From Crithidia sp. LVH-60A (lineage: Eukaryota > Euglenozoa > Kinetoplastea > Trypanosomatida > Trypanosomatidae): a stretch of DNA of 64,000 nucleotides. The notes below the pieces were generated by a model. It saw only the letters and a program-made list of their open reading frames with translations. It was not told the origin of the DNA and did not search any database. Location: contig CP119637.1 in NCBI GenBank assembly GCA_030078075.1, forward strand, positions 1,302,501 through 1,366,500, written 5' to 3'. Shown piece by piece: positions 9,011 to 19,942 of the stretch (positions within the stretch are counted from its first letter, which is position 1; each line of letters opens with the position of its first letter). The translations under genes were made by a program, and so were the position numbers.

Positions 9011-10748
9011 TGCGTCTTGTCGAACGAGTGAGTAGCGGTTGAGAAAAGGAAAAGTAAAAAGTGTGTATCGGCTTGTTCTTGCGATGTTGTTTGTTTGTTG
9101 ACTGTTTGTTCTCGGTGGAAGGTACAATGTGGTTGGTTGCCGTAGCAAGGATGGGGTCTGAGTGGTGCGCGCAGCGGTACAATGGAGATGCAAAGGTGAG
9201 GAAAAGTTGTGAGGTGAAGGCGGAGAGACGGAACACCGCATTCGGCGACAGCAGCCACACAGCTTACTTTTTATCTCTCAAAGAAACACCCCTGAAAAGA
9301 AAGTGAGAAAGGTGCTTGAGAGGAAGCTCTTCCACAAGACCTCGGCGAGTGCAGCACCACCAAGAAGTGAATCTATGGTATAGCGCAGCGCACCTAGACC
9401 GCTCTTCAATGTCCACAACAGCAAAAGAAAAAAAAGGGGACTCTTCTACGCTCACTGCATGCACTGTGGTGCTTGCTAAGGCATTCCCCGCTCTCCTTGA
9501 CGACACAAGTCCCGTAGGTGCGAGGAGCAGTAGTGGACGGCGCTGCAAGCAGCTGCAAGCCTTCATCAAAGGGAAAACAAAGAGGCAACCATGCTTTAAG
9601 AAAATGCTGCGCTTCACCTTTTTTTTTTTTCTCCTCCTCCGTCCAGCCAGCGACGTGCGTACGGTGAGCGTCAGCTTTTACCTGAAAGTTAACTACGTTG
9701 CTGGAACGATGATTGTAGCGAAAGAAAGCTCAATTTGGCGACCAACAGTTTCCCTTTCCAGATCAAGTCTCTGTTTACTTACCAGATTTTTATTTTCTTC
9801 AGCGTGTGCTTCCGCATTGCGCTCGCGTCACGTGTCGTGGAAATCAAAAAAGTACAGTATAACAAACAAAAAAAAAAGACAATATATATAAAAGATGATC
9901 ACGAATGACTCACAGCTCACAAACCCTATTTCGGTTCTGTCCTTGGCTCACCTGTTTTGTTTGGGAGAGGGGTAAAAAAAAAGAAGTTCGGCATGACAGA
10001 TGGAAGAGAACAGCTGTTAGCAGCACCATGTGGGCTACTTAGCTGCTGATCCCCACACTTACGGACACGAATACTTGAACCTCGCTTTTTTTTTCTCTCT
10101 TTTCTTTTCTTCATTGAAACGAGTGCGGCTACACAAATCACCTAAAAAAAAAGGACCAAAGACAGCGAGGCGCTGCAATACATGCATCCGCTGAGCACTG
10201 CAGCAGGCACGTCTAAACACACACTCACACAAGCAGCCTCGCTGTCGTCACACGCGCGCGTACAGTCTATGGTGGTGCAGGGCCGGTAAACCGAACCTTT
10301 TTGCACAAGAGAGGGAAAAAAAAACGAGTTTGAAATAAGAAAACAAAAAGACGAGTCAAGGCAAGGCAGGTGAGAACACACAGATAAACAATTGAAAAGA
10401 AAAGCCTATTAGGTTTTTTTTCCTGCTTCCGAGAGAGGAGCGAGCATGGGAAGGTGCTACACTCACCCATCTTCACCCGCTCTCTGCGTTGGTGCTTGTT
10501 TGTGTGTGTGTGAGGTCTCAATAATCTATGGACTGCCAATTTTGCTGATAAGGAACGAGGGGGAAAAAAAACTAAGAAACTCAATGTGTCAAAGGCGATA
10601 GGACGGTGCAAGCCACGGATCTTCAAAAAAAGACGCTCAACGCCAGCGGCAACCGCATCCACCGCACACCAAGGCGACGAAAGCCATTCCGCTTCCGCAC
10701 CACCCACGGCCCTCTCTCTTTCTCTCTTTTCCTTTCGTCTCATCTCCT
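9011..10748. other. Intergenic between the two KAP genes
   Basis: About 1.7 kb with no gene recognised. It contains many short A and T runs. I found no exact cell-cycle octamer on the minus strand here. The stretch should contain the KAP2-like 3' UTR and the KAP3-like splice acceptor. Confidence 0.5.
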
Positions 10749-11141
10749 CTACTTCTTGCTCTTCTTGGTCTTCTTGGCGGCCTTCTTGACCTTCGACTTG
10801 GCGCTCTTCGTCTTCTTCTGCGCCTTTTGCGCCTTCTCGCGCTGCGCCTGCTTCGTCTCATTCCACTTCTTCGTCAGGTTGGCGCGGCGCTGCTCGATCG
10901 GGACGGACTTGTTCGACATCTCACGGTGCGCCATGCGCCGGTACGCCGTCATGGCGGGCGTGGAGGCCTGCTTCGCCCGCTGCTGCAACGCGGCCTTCTC
11001 CTTGGCGGAGAGCTGGCGGTACTTCTTGCCAACGAACTTGCCCGGGGTGCGGATGCCCTTCAGCTTGCCGGTCTTGGCAAGATCCGAGATGAAGAGCATG
11101 TAGGGGCTCATGGCGAAGTTGGAGACGGTGCGGCGCAGCAT
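10749..11141 (-). CDS. Kinetoplast DNA-associated histone-like protein (KAP2-like)
   Basis: A 130-residue basic protein starting MLRRTVSNFAMSPYMLFISD. The first nine or so residues look like the cleaved KAP presequence. Residues 11-75 are HMG-like (YRQLSAKEKAALQQRAKQAS, then MTAYRRM) and the last 50 are almost all Lys/Ala/Ser, ending KKAAKKTKKSKK. This matches the Crithidia p18/KAP2 group, mitochondrial H1-like proteins that bind and neutralise kDNA. It is followed about 1.7 kb downstream by its KAP3-like relative, in line with the two genes being linked. ATG at 11141 is chosen over the upstream non-ATG extension. Confidence 0.87.
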   Translation of the reverse strand: MLRRTVSNFAMSPYMLFISDLAKTGKLKGIRTPGKFVGKKYRQLSAKEKAALQQRAKQASTPAMTAYRRMAHREMSNKSVPIEQRRANLTKKWNETKQAQREKAQKAQKKTKSAKSKVKKAAKKTKKSKK

Positions 11142-11964
11142 TGTTGTGAGGTGGTAGAATGCGGGTGTGGGTAAATAGCTGTGTGTTTTTTTTCTTTTTA
11201 GGTTGACGGTAGTGTAAGAGAGCGGGTGTTTGCGGCGAAGGTGCTTGACTGTTAAATTGCCAAATGTATGTATGTGGTGCACGCCGGGATGATTCGGGCA
11301 TCAGAAGAAAAAAACAAGCAAAGATAAAAGCAGCATCGTCGAAGGAGGAGAAGCAAAAGTGCGCGAGAGGTGAAGTAAGCACGAAGAAGACAACGCAGGG
11401 GAAGCAATCGAGTCTTCGTCATCTCTGAGACGGCCAACCATGTCATTCACCACACAACGCGGATGCGCAAAGAAAAAAAACATGACTGCACTGCTGATTG
11501 TGTGCGCAGGTAGATGGCATTTAGCAAGCCTGTGCCCCGATGCAGCAACGCAAGAGGCTGCCCCGGCTGAACGCGTGGAGAACGCAACGCTTGCCACCTA
11601 CTCCGCAAAAGAGCAAGGGGCGGTCCACGCACGGTGCTACAACACCACTGAGGCTAAAACCCCTACTAAAAGTCGTTCCACCTCGGCTGAGTTTAGCTCT
11701 GTCCTTCACGTACAACGGTTGCATCCACAAATGGGGAGAGAAACAAAAAGGGATTTGTGTGCTAAACGTTTCTTCTTTTGTTGTTTTACATCGAGGCAAA
11801 CGCACCGCCACATATAGAATACATAGGCGAATCAGTGGCGTGCATGCACACCGCACCACAACCAAACGCAGTTGCGCTTCTGGTTCTTTTCTTCGAAGAA
11901 CCTCAGAAATGCAGTGACCTCCAGCTCAAAGGAGAAAAAACGTGCCTTTTCACGTTCAGTAATG
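11142..11964. other. Intergenic, ENO4-like to KAP2-like
   Basis: No supported gene. Mixed-composition spacer with short poly-A/T runs. Plus- and minus-strand frames over 11440-11917 have no family features. Confidence 0.5.
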
Positions 11965-13956
11965 TCATTTCTTCTTGGTGCTGGCCTTGCGGGTGTCCTT
12001 CTTTTTCTTGTCTCCCTTGTGGCGAATCGGCGCGACATCGACGTCCGGCAACGGTGGCAAGTCGTACCTGTTGTACCGCTTGAACGGTACACGCGGCTCT
12101 GTCAGCTGCAGGTCGGTCAGCTCCGTCGTCACTGCCGCCAGCCGCGTCACCACCGCCATCGTCACTGCAGACAAAGGACCAGACGAGGTGAGAAGATGCG
12201 CCGCCCCACCGGCCACTGCCAGGTCGACAACGTGTGCAGCCGCCGTTGCATCACCCGCAGCGCTACCCACCAATACGGTCACCGCAGACGCTCCAGCAGC
12301 GGAAGCCGTGGCGCTGAGCAGCTGCACGGCCGTCGTAATTGACTGACAGCGTGGGAGGTTGATCACCGTCGCGGGATACGTGCCGGCAACAGTGTCCGAC
12401 GTCTTGGCCACCGCGTAGTCCCTCCCCACCTCCCTCCGCACCGCCAAAGACGCAATTTCCGGAGAAGATGATGGAGTCTTGCAGAGCAAGCTGCAGCCGC
12501 TGCCGCGCCACCGTGTCGTCCATCGAGTGGGTGTCCTCGAGCCACTGCACGACGCCCTGGCCAATCTCCTCGAGTTGCTCCTTCACGTACTCGGTCAGCT
12601 GCTCGCCCGTCACCGGCGAGTCGCCGCAGAAGAACTCGTACAAGCCTGACGGGTCCGCAGAGGCAGCAGCGGCAGCGGCAGCGGCAGCAGCAGCAGCGGC
12701 CTTCGTCGCCGTGCCGGTGGTGGCTGCGGTAGTTGGGTTCGCCACCCCCTCCGCGTCTTGACGACGGCGGACCGCTGCGGCACTGAGAGAAAGGCCAACG
12801 CACACGTCCACACCAGGACGGAGCTCTGCCGCCTCCAGAGCGTCCACGACGCCCTTCACGAGCTCCGCGAAGCTGCCGGCACCGCCGCCGTAAATGCACC
12901 CATCGGACTGCGCACGAGCCGTGGGGTTGGCAGCGAGATACAGACCCGCGGCACGGTGCAGCTGACGAGCACGCCGCCGCAACACCTTGCCGTCCACGAT
13001 GGCATTCGTCTGCACCTCCTCCATCTCGCCGTCCTCGCCAACGCACACTGTCAAGGGTTCTAGCGCGACGTACACCTTTGAGAAATGCACCTGCCCCGCT
13101 GCGTCGCCGGCGCGTGAGGCCGTGTCCTGAACAAGGAAAGGCACGAGCAGGTGCGGTGGGGTGAAGACCCTTCCTACACTTGCGGCGTTCTTCTCAGCAG
13201 CAGCACCCAACGCTACCTCCGAAGCGGCACAAATTGCCCCACTGCTGAGTGAGGTTCCTGCCGGAGCCGCAGCCCCGCTCATCCCTGCGGCAGTGCTCGC
13301 CCGCTTTCTACTTGCCAAGCTGTCTGCGCGTGGTCCACCGGCGGGAATGTGGCTGTCGATGAGGACGCCGAGGTGCTGGTAGAGCGTCAGGCGGCGCTGC
13401 TTCGCTGCGGCGAGGGCGGCCAGCATACTCACCGCCCACTCCACCGGCAGCGCCAGTATATCCCTAGCATCGCGCCACACATCGCACACCGCGGTGTCCC
13501 ACTCCGCCTGTGGCTCCACCCCACGCAGACGCAGCAGCTGTGGCACAAGACCTGTCTGAGTAGTGTGGAAGATGTCCTCGCAACGCGCGATCACGTCTGC
13601 AAAGTCCGCACTGGAATCCACACGCGCCTCACCGTGTGCGTTGCTACCGCTATTGTCATCCGCCTTTGACATGAGCATGGCGTCCGACGTGGTGATGCAC
13701 ACCTCCGGACCCGTGCACAGCTCCAGCGTGAAGGCCAGCGCAGGGCCGCCATCGCTGCCGACCGCGGCCTGGCAGTCGCCTCCGGAGGCCGACGAGGCGC
13801 TTTACGGAGGCACCCCCCGCCCCCCCCCGGAAAAAAGGAGAGAAAAAATGTCACGTTGCCTGGGTTCTCCACGACGCAGGCGCGCGCCGCCTCCGTCAAG
13901 ATGGCGGAGACGTTGTGCTCTTCATCGTAGCGCTGCCACGAGGTGGAGCTCGGCAT
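11965..13956 (-). CDS. ENO4-like enolase homologue with N-terminal docking motif (two frameshifts)
   Basis: About 660 residues read in three frames. The N-terminal frame (ATG at 13956) carries a YDEEHNVSAILTEAARACVV motif followed by ENPGN, the pattern of a dimerisation-docking (RIIa/Dpy-30-like) helix pair as in ENO4. The middle frame holds enolase-like elements: GCIYGGGAGSFAELVKGVVD, SPVTGEQLTEYVKEQLEEIG and VVQWLEDTHSMDD (compare 'vsIEDPFd-DD'). The last frame continues with GRDYAVAKTSD and VINLPRCQSITTAVQLLSA. Frame changes fall near 13801 and near 12430-12470. At the position of the catalytic Lys of 'LLKvNQIG' the protein has Asn, and 'SHRSGET' is replaced by GSAAGDAT, so it is probably not an active enolase. 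The C-terminal tail is Lys-rich and there is an Ala run from (GCA)n. ENO4 is a sperm-flagellum protein; a flagellar role here is inference. The frameshifts may be sequencing errors. Confidence 0.65.
12660..12702. repeat. (GCA/GCG)n polyalanine tract
   Basis: A run of GCA/GCG triplets coding for about 14 alanines within the ENO4-like gene, an insert in a variable loop. Confidence 0.7.
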
Positions 13957-14680
13957 CTTTTCTTTCTCCTAACAGTATCGAAAAAGGTGTGTGGCCACAG
14001 AGAAGAGAACAAAAAAGGGTTGTTTGGAGGCAAAACACACGCCAGGCAAAGACGGCAAGCCGATCGACGACGGCGAGTCAATTTGAAGGAATCTTCGACT
14101 TGTGAAAGCGCTTTGTCAAGTACGCCGTGAGAAGTAGGGAAGGCAGTTGACGACACGGGAAGTGCAGGGTGGAGGAGAAGAGTTTTAGGAACACATTCAA
14201 AAAAAGATGCTCAGTCGGCGTTTAAAGGGCGTGACAGCGGCAAGTGCAGCACCAGAAAAAAAATTAGAGAAAAGAGGCGAGCACATACTTACATACAGCA
14301 ACACTACGTAACAGTGTTAATGGGCATCTCTACTGATCGTGTAAGATGGAAGTAAGAGAGAGGGACACCTCGTAGGAAAATAGCACCTGTCCATGTGAAT
14401 AAGCCCATGTCAGCTTCTTTCCTTCGTAGTCTTTGTTCTTGTTTCTCTTCGTTGCTGTACAGTTTAAAGGCCGCAGGGGAGTTGCGGCAGATATCAACGT
14501 CTGTGAATAGTTTAACAGTTACACAACTTAAAAAGAAAAATAAAGCCCCCAGTTAGACAACTGAGCATCCTTGTGTCGCGAGATACAAAGGGCTCGGCAA
14601 ACGGTCCCACTTTCGTTCCCACTTCAACCCGGCGCCAACGTTTATGCACGCTGTCGTCTCTCGTGTTTTTTGTTGTTTGT
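13957..14680. other. Intergenic, TYW3 to ENO4-like
   Basis: About 0.7 kb of AT-rich spacer with short A runs near 14255 and 14530. No gene or RNA recognised. Confidence 0.5.
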
Positions 14681-15525
14681 TTATTGCGTCACTGGGCCTT
14701 TTGCGGCGACGTCCTTGTCGAGTCGACTGCGCAACTCCGCCGCAAAGCGCTCCCGTCGCAACGCATTCTCCGCAAAGAGCACATTCACGTGTTGCAGCGT
14801 TGCGTCCAAAAAGCAGGCCCACGTGTCGCTGCCGAAGTTACCCGCCGGCAAGCACCACGTGTCGTGAGCGAAGAGGGGAATGTCGACACACAACGGAGAC
14901 GTGATGCAGCACGTGATCTTGCGGTGCGTCTTGGTGCCGCGAGAACAGGAGATCACGCCGCTGTTCATCTGCCCACTCTCGCTGCCACACTTCAGCAGTT
15001 CGGCGGCGGCTTCGATGTCGGCGCAGAGAACGTGCAAGATCATCGGCTCAAACTTGAGCTGCAGCACCTCAGAGGTGTGAAGGGCGGCGTCGGTTGCCTG
15101 CGTCTGTCGCCAGGCCCAAAAGTGTTCGAGAGCGGGCACGATGGTGTCGCGAACCACGCCGCCCGAGTGTCCTCTGGCAGTGGATCGTGGGACTGAAAGA
15201 GCGTGCCGCGGCCGAAGGAGCCCCGCTTGCGCCGCTCCAGCTGATGTGGTGCTGCTGCTGCTGCTGCTGTTGATGATGATGATGACGAATAATCCGTGGT
15301 GTCGGGCGGCGAAGCTGCTGCGGCTGCGGCTGCAACGGACTCCTTCGACTGCTGCACGCCCTTGTGAAAGAGGGAGACACGTCCAGCACAGGAGCTACTC
15401 GTGACATACTGTGGGAAGGTCGTGTTCACGTAGTGCACCAACGCAGCAATTTGGGGGTCGACACGACCGGCGAGGCTCTTGTCGTTTGCGTTGGCTGCCA
15501 AGTCGCGAAGGATCTGCTGTCGCAT
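14681..15525 (-). CDS. TYW3: TYW3, tRNA wybutosine-synthesising protein 3 (one frameshift)
   Basis: About 280 residues. The N-terminal frame reads MRQQILRDLAANANDKSLAG then PQYVTSSSCAGRVSLFHKG, matching the TYW3 signature 'DkS-kG-vD' and 'yvTtSSCSGRi'. It continues to TLFQSHDPLPED. The other frame supplies LKFEPMILHVLCADIEAA and NSGVISCSRGTK, matching TYW3's 'fepfilHv-C-dle-A' and 'NSGi--g'. The switch is near 15165. TYW3 is the methyltransferase step in making wybutosine at position 37 of tRNA-Phe. The variable middle has Ala and Ser runs from CTG/ATG-type triplets (15250-15285). ATG at 15525 is the first in frame; homologous-looking residues upstream (GVEEGQFFAT) suggest the true start may be about 25 codons earlier, in another frame, via a further indel. 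Confidence 0.85.
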
Positions 15526-16142
15526 GGTGGCGAAGAATTGGCCCTCCTCTACCCCGGCCACCGCCGGACGAAGACAAGGAAAACGTGCGGCGCATCGACA
15601 CCTTTTTCGTATTACTGTTTGCCTGCTTTTTTTATTTTGGCAAGAGACAAGCTGCCGCCTCCGTGGCTGATTATGTCGTGAGAGGGCGTAGTGCAAGGAG
15701 TACAGCAAGACGCGCACAAGATCGACAAGTCAAACAGCAGTAAAGAGTAGAGTGCGGAGAGAGACAGAAGAGTAGTCGAAATAAGAAAAATAAAGAAAGA
15801 GTACGTTTTGCTAACCATCCCCACCACGTACAGCATCACACGGCGCGAAACTTATTCTCAAAAAAAAATGAGCGGCGTCCCCACCTCGCGCTTGCTCTGC
15901 CGAAAAAAGTTGGCCTTTTTGTTTACCCCTCTTTGAGTTCGACGCCATTTCCAAACACAGCTGCAGCAAGCTCGTCTCTTCCTCCCCTCTTGGTGCTCTA
16001 CAAGGTTCATCTGTGATCTTCCTCAACCATCGGAGAAAGCTACTTTACACCATCCTCCACGCCGCCAACCTTCATCGCATCTAAGAAAAGAAATAACCCT
16101 TTCAGTACCTCTGTCCCACCCACACACACACACACAGAGACG
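15526..16142. other. Intergenic, small membrane protein to TYW3
   Basis: No gene beyond the possible extra N-terminal codons of TYW3 (up to about 15600). Contains an (AC)n run at about 16120-16135 and A-rich sequence around 15865. Confidence 0.5.
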
Positions 16143-16643
16143 TCATCGGCTTTTCTTTGTCAGTGAGTTGTCGTCGCTGACTGCTTTTTTTGCATCTGCC
16201 TCCGTGCTACTTGTGGCGAGATACGAAAGCAGTGCCGCCCTCTGCTGCGCCGCTCTCTGCGCCTCCGCCTCCACCTCTTCAATTGGCCGCATCAGCGTCA
16301 CCCCGCACGTCTGCCGCTCCACAAAGCGGCCATTGAGCAGCTGCATGTAGTTCGGGTCCGTCTCCACCTCTCTGGCAACCACCACATCCCCGTTGCGCGG
16401 TGTCCACGGACTGTAGTTCGTGTAGTGGTAGCTAGGGATGAGCAGCATCTGGCACCGCGGCTTGCCAATGGGGCTCCAGTCAATCACGTAGCGTCGCCCC
16501 TCGGCCGGGTCGAAGGCGTGGTAGTAGTGGGTGAGGTAGTAGTCGCTGCCGACGCCGAAGATGGCAAAGGCGGCGAGGCCGTAGCGACACCACGTCGCGG
16601 TGCGGCTGTGGAGAAAATTCTCGAAAGACAGCCAGGAGCTCAT
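16143..16643 (-). CDS. Small single-span membrane protein, family not recognised
   Basis: A 166-residue protein starting MSSWLSFENFLHSRTATWCR, with one hydrophobic segment at about 20-35 (YGLAAFAIFGVGSDYYL). The middle is rich in Tyr, Pro and Trp (PSYHYTNYSPWTPRNGD) and the C-terminal third is a Glu/Ala-rich helix. The composition recalls nuclear-coded subunits of trypanosomatid mitochondrial complexes, but I cannot assign a complex. The frame starts one codon earlier with GTG; ATG at 16643 is used. It has coherent composition and sits in register between TYW3 and TMEM18, so it is a real gene. Confidence 0.7.
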   Translation of the reverse strand: MSSWLSFENFLHSRTATWCRYGLAAFAIFGVGSDYYLTHYYHAFDPAEGRRYVIDWSPIGKPRCQMLLIPSYHYTNYSPWTPRNGDVVVAREVETDPNYMQLLNGRFVERQTCGVTLMRPIEEVEAEAQRAAQQRAALLSYLATSSTEADAKKAVSDDNSLTKKSR

Positions 16644-17244
16644 CACGCTTGCGTTATTACCTTGTGCGGTTGTGGGTGAGTGGCTGCTTTAAGCTGCGTT
16701 GTGTTTCTCTGGATAGTAGAGAGAGTTGCAAAAGAAAAATGTGTAGCTGCACGATGCACAAGCACGGCAGCACATTGCATACCTTATTACGCTAGTAAAA
16801 GCCAAAAACGCTTCTCCATGAGCCGCAAGGAGAGAGAGACAAAAGCGATGAAAGAGAGAAAACAAAAACGTTAAAGGAAAGAGTGGGAGTAAACCGAGAA
16901 AAGAGAAATTGCAACAAAGAACACCGTTGCTCACACACACCACAATGCAGATTATTGTAGCTTCTGCTTTGCATCACTTTATTTTTTTTTTTGCTTAAAC
17001 TGTGCATCACTTTAGAAAAGCACGCAGATTCCCTCTTTCTCCTGGTTTTCTTTGTTGTGGCTGACAACAGCTGGAATGCAAAAAAAGGAGAAAGCCCATT
17101 ATTCCTTTGGCGAGAAGGCCCGAAGGCTCGTAAGAACTGGAAATAATACGCGCAACCTTCGCTACGCTGCAGCACAAGCAGGAGGAAGACAAGGAACCAC
17201 AAGCAGCAGACACACACATACATAGGACGCACGCCACACACCCT
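16644..17244. other. Intergenic, TMEM18 to small membrane protein
   Basis: Spacer with A/T-rich stretches (T run near 16981-16992). No supported gene. Confidence 0.5.
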
Positions 17245-17826
17245 CTACTGCTGCTTCTTCCCCTCCGCCTCCGCGTTCGCCTTGGCCTCACGCCGCAGAC
17301 GCCGCGTCGCCTGGGCACCCTTCACCTTCACCATCAGCTTCACCGCCCGACAGGCCATACGGATTTGCAGCACCACAATGAGCAGCATAAGTGGTGCCAT
17401 GTACACCACTGCAATAAAGACGCCATCCTCCGTGAAGTAGTTCACATCGGGCTCGAGAATTAAATGGGCGGCGTAGCGGCTGCCAAGCGAGTTCAGCGGC
17501 ATGCCAGCCAACACGGCGGCGGCTAGCGCAACACACATTAGGACGAGCCTCTCGTCCGACGCGGCGCCGCGGGTGCCGTACAACACGCCGGCCCACACCA
17601 GAACGTGAAAGGCGAGGAGGCAGCAAAAGAAAGGCTCCGACCACTTTACGGCCTTGTAGAAGTCCACTGCCTCGTCGCGCATGTACTGGAAGAACGCAGT
17701 GGGACTGGACGAGGAACTGGAAAGCGAATCGAGCACGTTGCGGAAGCCCGTCGCGTTCATGACTTCATTGTGCGCCTTCCAGAACTCCGCCTCGATATCA
17801 CCGAACACCGAATCTAGCGACCACAT
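17245..17826 (-). CDS. TMEM18: TMEM18 family protein
   Basis: A 193-residue protein. After a cytosolic N-terminus it has three or four hydrophobic segments: FFCCLLAFHVLVWAGVLYG, LVLMCVALAAAVLAGMPLN and IAVVYMAPLMLLIVVLQIRM, then a Lys/Arg/Ala-rich tail. The core PLNSLGSRYAA followed by NYFTEDGVFIAVVYMAPL matches the TMEM18 hallmark 'iN----------YFd--G-FIs-v-saPLl'. TMEM18 is a small inner-nuclear-membrane protein in animals; its role in protists is unknown. The ATG at 17826 is the only reasonable start. Length is slightly longer than animal forms, mainly at the N-terminus. Confidence 0.85.
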   Translation of the reverse strand: MWSLDSVFGDIEAEFWKAHNEVMNATGFRNVLDSLSSSSSSPTAFFQYMRDEAVDFYKAVKWSEPFFCCLLAFHVLVWAGVLYGTRGAASDERLVLMCVALAAAVLAGMPLNSLGSRYAAHLILEPDVNYFTEDGVFIAVVYMAPLMLLIVVLQIRMACRAVKLMVKVKGAQATRRLRREAKANAEAEGKKQQ

Positions 17827-18448
17827 CCGTGTGCTAAGGTAGCTCAGCTAGTCTCAGAAGTACAGCAGCTCCAAAATAATTGAAAAAAGCAGGGATTTCC
17901 GCTGTGGGCACGCGGACGTGAAAGAGTGGTGAAGCACCCGACTTAAAACACCGTACACACTTACTCCTAGTGTACGTAAGCGTAGGTGATGGCACCCTGC
18001 GCACCTTCTTGTATATTTTTTAACAAAGATGACAAGGACAAGAGAAAAGAAAAGAGTCTTTTGCAGGAGTATCTCGCTTTCAGAAAGCCAGAGAATATGA
18101 GACAGAGCACATATCGCTGCACTGCTTCTAGTGCGCGTGGTGCATTTGCTACAGCGTTCAAGAAGTGTCAGACTGGCAACGACCCTTAAAATAACGATCG
18201 GAAAATCAAAACTTCTTGCCTCTGGTGTACGGTATGAGATCACAGGAATGGCAAACATATTACTTTGAGCATGTTTGATCTATTTCAAAAATATATTTCT
18301 TTTTTGGGTAGCGGAAGCGTCCACGAGAAGTGCGCAAAGACTTTAAGTAGCATGAGATACTGGATAAAATAGAACGTCTCCAATTTTCTTCTGATAATCA
18401 CAAAAGCACGCGCTCGTTTTGTTTTTGTTTGTTTGTTTGCCTTTCGCA
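17827..18448. other. Intergenic, BT1 transporter to TMEM18
   Basis: AT-rich spacer. No gene seen on either strand. Confidence 0.55.
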
Positions 18449-19942
18449 TCAAATCAGGTTGCAATGACGCCCGTTCAGAGGCATCGACGGGTCGTCGTCG
18501 TCACCGCTTTCACCCGACACACGCGCGCTCTCCATGAGCTGGCGCGGTCGACTACCAACAGGGACACCGGCAGCGTTCTCTTCCGCTCCAGCATCGCCGT
18601 CTTCGATCGTTGGCTGCTCCACCACACCGGTGCGCCTTTCTGGGAGAAGGTAGGCGAGCGGGATCGGCACCAGCTTCAACGCAATCGACACCACAATGAG
18701 AATCCACAGCCTGCTGTAGTCCGTGCGCCGGATGCCCAGCTCTTGTGCCATGATACTCGTCAGCAGAGACGAGATCGTGCCACCGCCGATGCTGGCGACG
18801 CTGAAGACCTCAAAAGTGGTTGCCTCGAAGAACTTCGGCGCGTGCTCGGCGGCCATCGTGAGCGTCGGCATAAAGGCAAAGCGGACGAACATCGACACAA
18901 AGAAGGTGTCCACCGGGACGTAGAGAGCGGCGGAGATGCCAAGCGAATTAGTAATCACACCGGTGCAGAGCAGGAGGTTTGTCACGTAGCCAAAGGCCCA
19001 GGCAAAGCTGCCGATCATGAAAATGAAAAAGAGCGACGTGCGCTTGCCGCCACGCGCCTCTTGCCTGGCGCGGTGGTCCATCCAGAGGGAGAAGACGTAG
19101 GCGCCCGCGATGGAGCCGACGTAGCCGATGCAGTTGTTCAGCGCGTAGAACCAGGTGGGGAAGGTGTAGGCCCCGTAGAGGTAGTTGTAGTAGACGGAAC
19201 TAGCGTCTGGCATTAAGGTGTACACGAAGACGAAGGCCAGGACGAGGAGAAAGCAGACACCGTCGCTGCGCACGTCGTGAATGTCAAAGCTGCGGTACAC
19301 CAGCCGGGCAGCTTCGGCAACGCGCTTGTAAAAGTTGTCGCTGCGCGTGCCAGCGCGAAGAAAGAGCTTGCGTGGGGTGAAGAGCACAATTGGCACGAGA
19401 AGGGCGAACAGCCCACCAGTGACGCCGAGCAGCGCAGGGACGGAGAGGCGGAGGACCAGAAAAGCCTGCAGGATGTTGCCAATGAGACTACCAGTGGAGC
19501 GCCACACCATCGTCTTGGCCATTATGGCGCTCATGCGTGCCATGCTCTCCTCCGCCGACTCCGCGTCGTGCCGGCCCACCTCCACGACAAGGCCGTTCAG
19601 CGGAATGTACAGACCCATGGTGAAGAACTGGCTGCACAGAGACATGGCCACAAAGCTGCCGTAGCTGCTCGTCACCTGCGGCGTAGCACAGTAGAGCAGG
19701 AATATTACCGTGTTGCCAAGAGCGGCGAGAACGAACAGCGGGCGCCGCTTCTCCCCGCAGAGGACGAGCGCGTCGGACAGGTAGCCGATGGCTGGCTGGC
19801 ACCACGCCGTGTAACCAATGTACATCCAGTACCGCGCCACCTCGACCGGGCCGAGCTTCAGCTCCATGTTGATGAAGAGAGAAATGGCGCTGGCGGAGAA
19901 GCCTTGGACAAGGGCGGTGGCTACGAGCAACGTGAGAACCAT
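18449..19942 (-). CDS. Major-facilitator transporter, BT1 (folate/biopterin) family
   Basis: A 497-residue integral membrane protein with about twelve hydrophobic segments and a Ser/Asp-rich cytosolic tail. BT1-type features are the first loop (IGYLSDALVLCGEKRRPLFV, compare 'GflSD--pi-GyrRrPY'), the block GLVVEVGRHDAESAEESMAR and the following WRSTGSLIGNILQAFLV. BT1 proteins carry folate, biopterin or S-adenosylmethionine and are expanded in trypanosomatids; the substrate here cannot be told. The open frame continues upstream to a TTG at 19966; ATG at 19942 puts the first membrane segment almost at the N-terminus. A separate frame starting upstream (19921-20382) could be an N-terminal cytosolic extension if an indel lies near 19970-20010. 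Confidence 0.72.
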   Translation of the reverse strand: MVLTLLVATALVQGFSASAISLFINMELKLGPVEVARYWMYIGYTAWCQPAIGYLSDALVLCGEKRRPLFVLAALGNTVIFLLYCATPQVTSSYGSFVAMSLCSQFFTMGLYIPLNGLVVEVGRHDAESAEESMARMSAIMAKTMVWRSTGSLIGNILQAFLVLRLSVPALLGVTGGLFALLVPIVLFTPRKLFLRAGTRSDNFYKRVAEAARLVYRSFDIHDVRSDGVCFLLVLAFVFVYTLMPDASSVYYNYLYGAYTFPTWFYALNNCIGYVGSIAGAYVFSLWMDHRARQEARGGKRTSLFFIFMIGSFAWAFGYVTNLLLCTGVITNSLGISAALYVPVDTFFVSMFVRFAFMPTLTMAAEHAPKFFEATTFEVFSVASIGGGTISSLLTSIMAQELGIRRTDYSRLWILIVVSIALKLVPIPLAYLLPERRTGVVEQPTIEDGDAGAEENAAGVPVGSRPRQLMESARVSGESGDDDDPSMPLNGRHCNLI

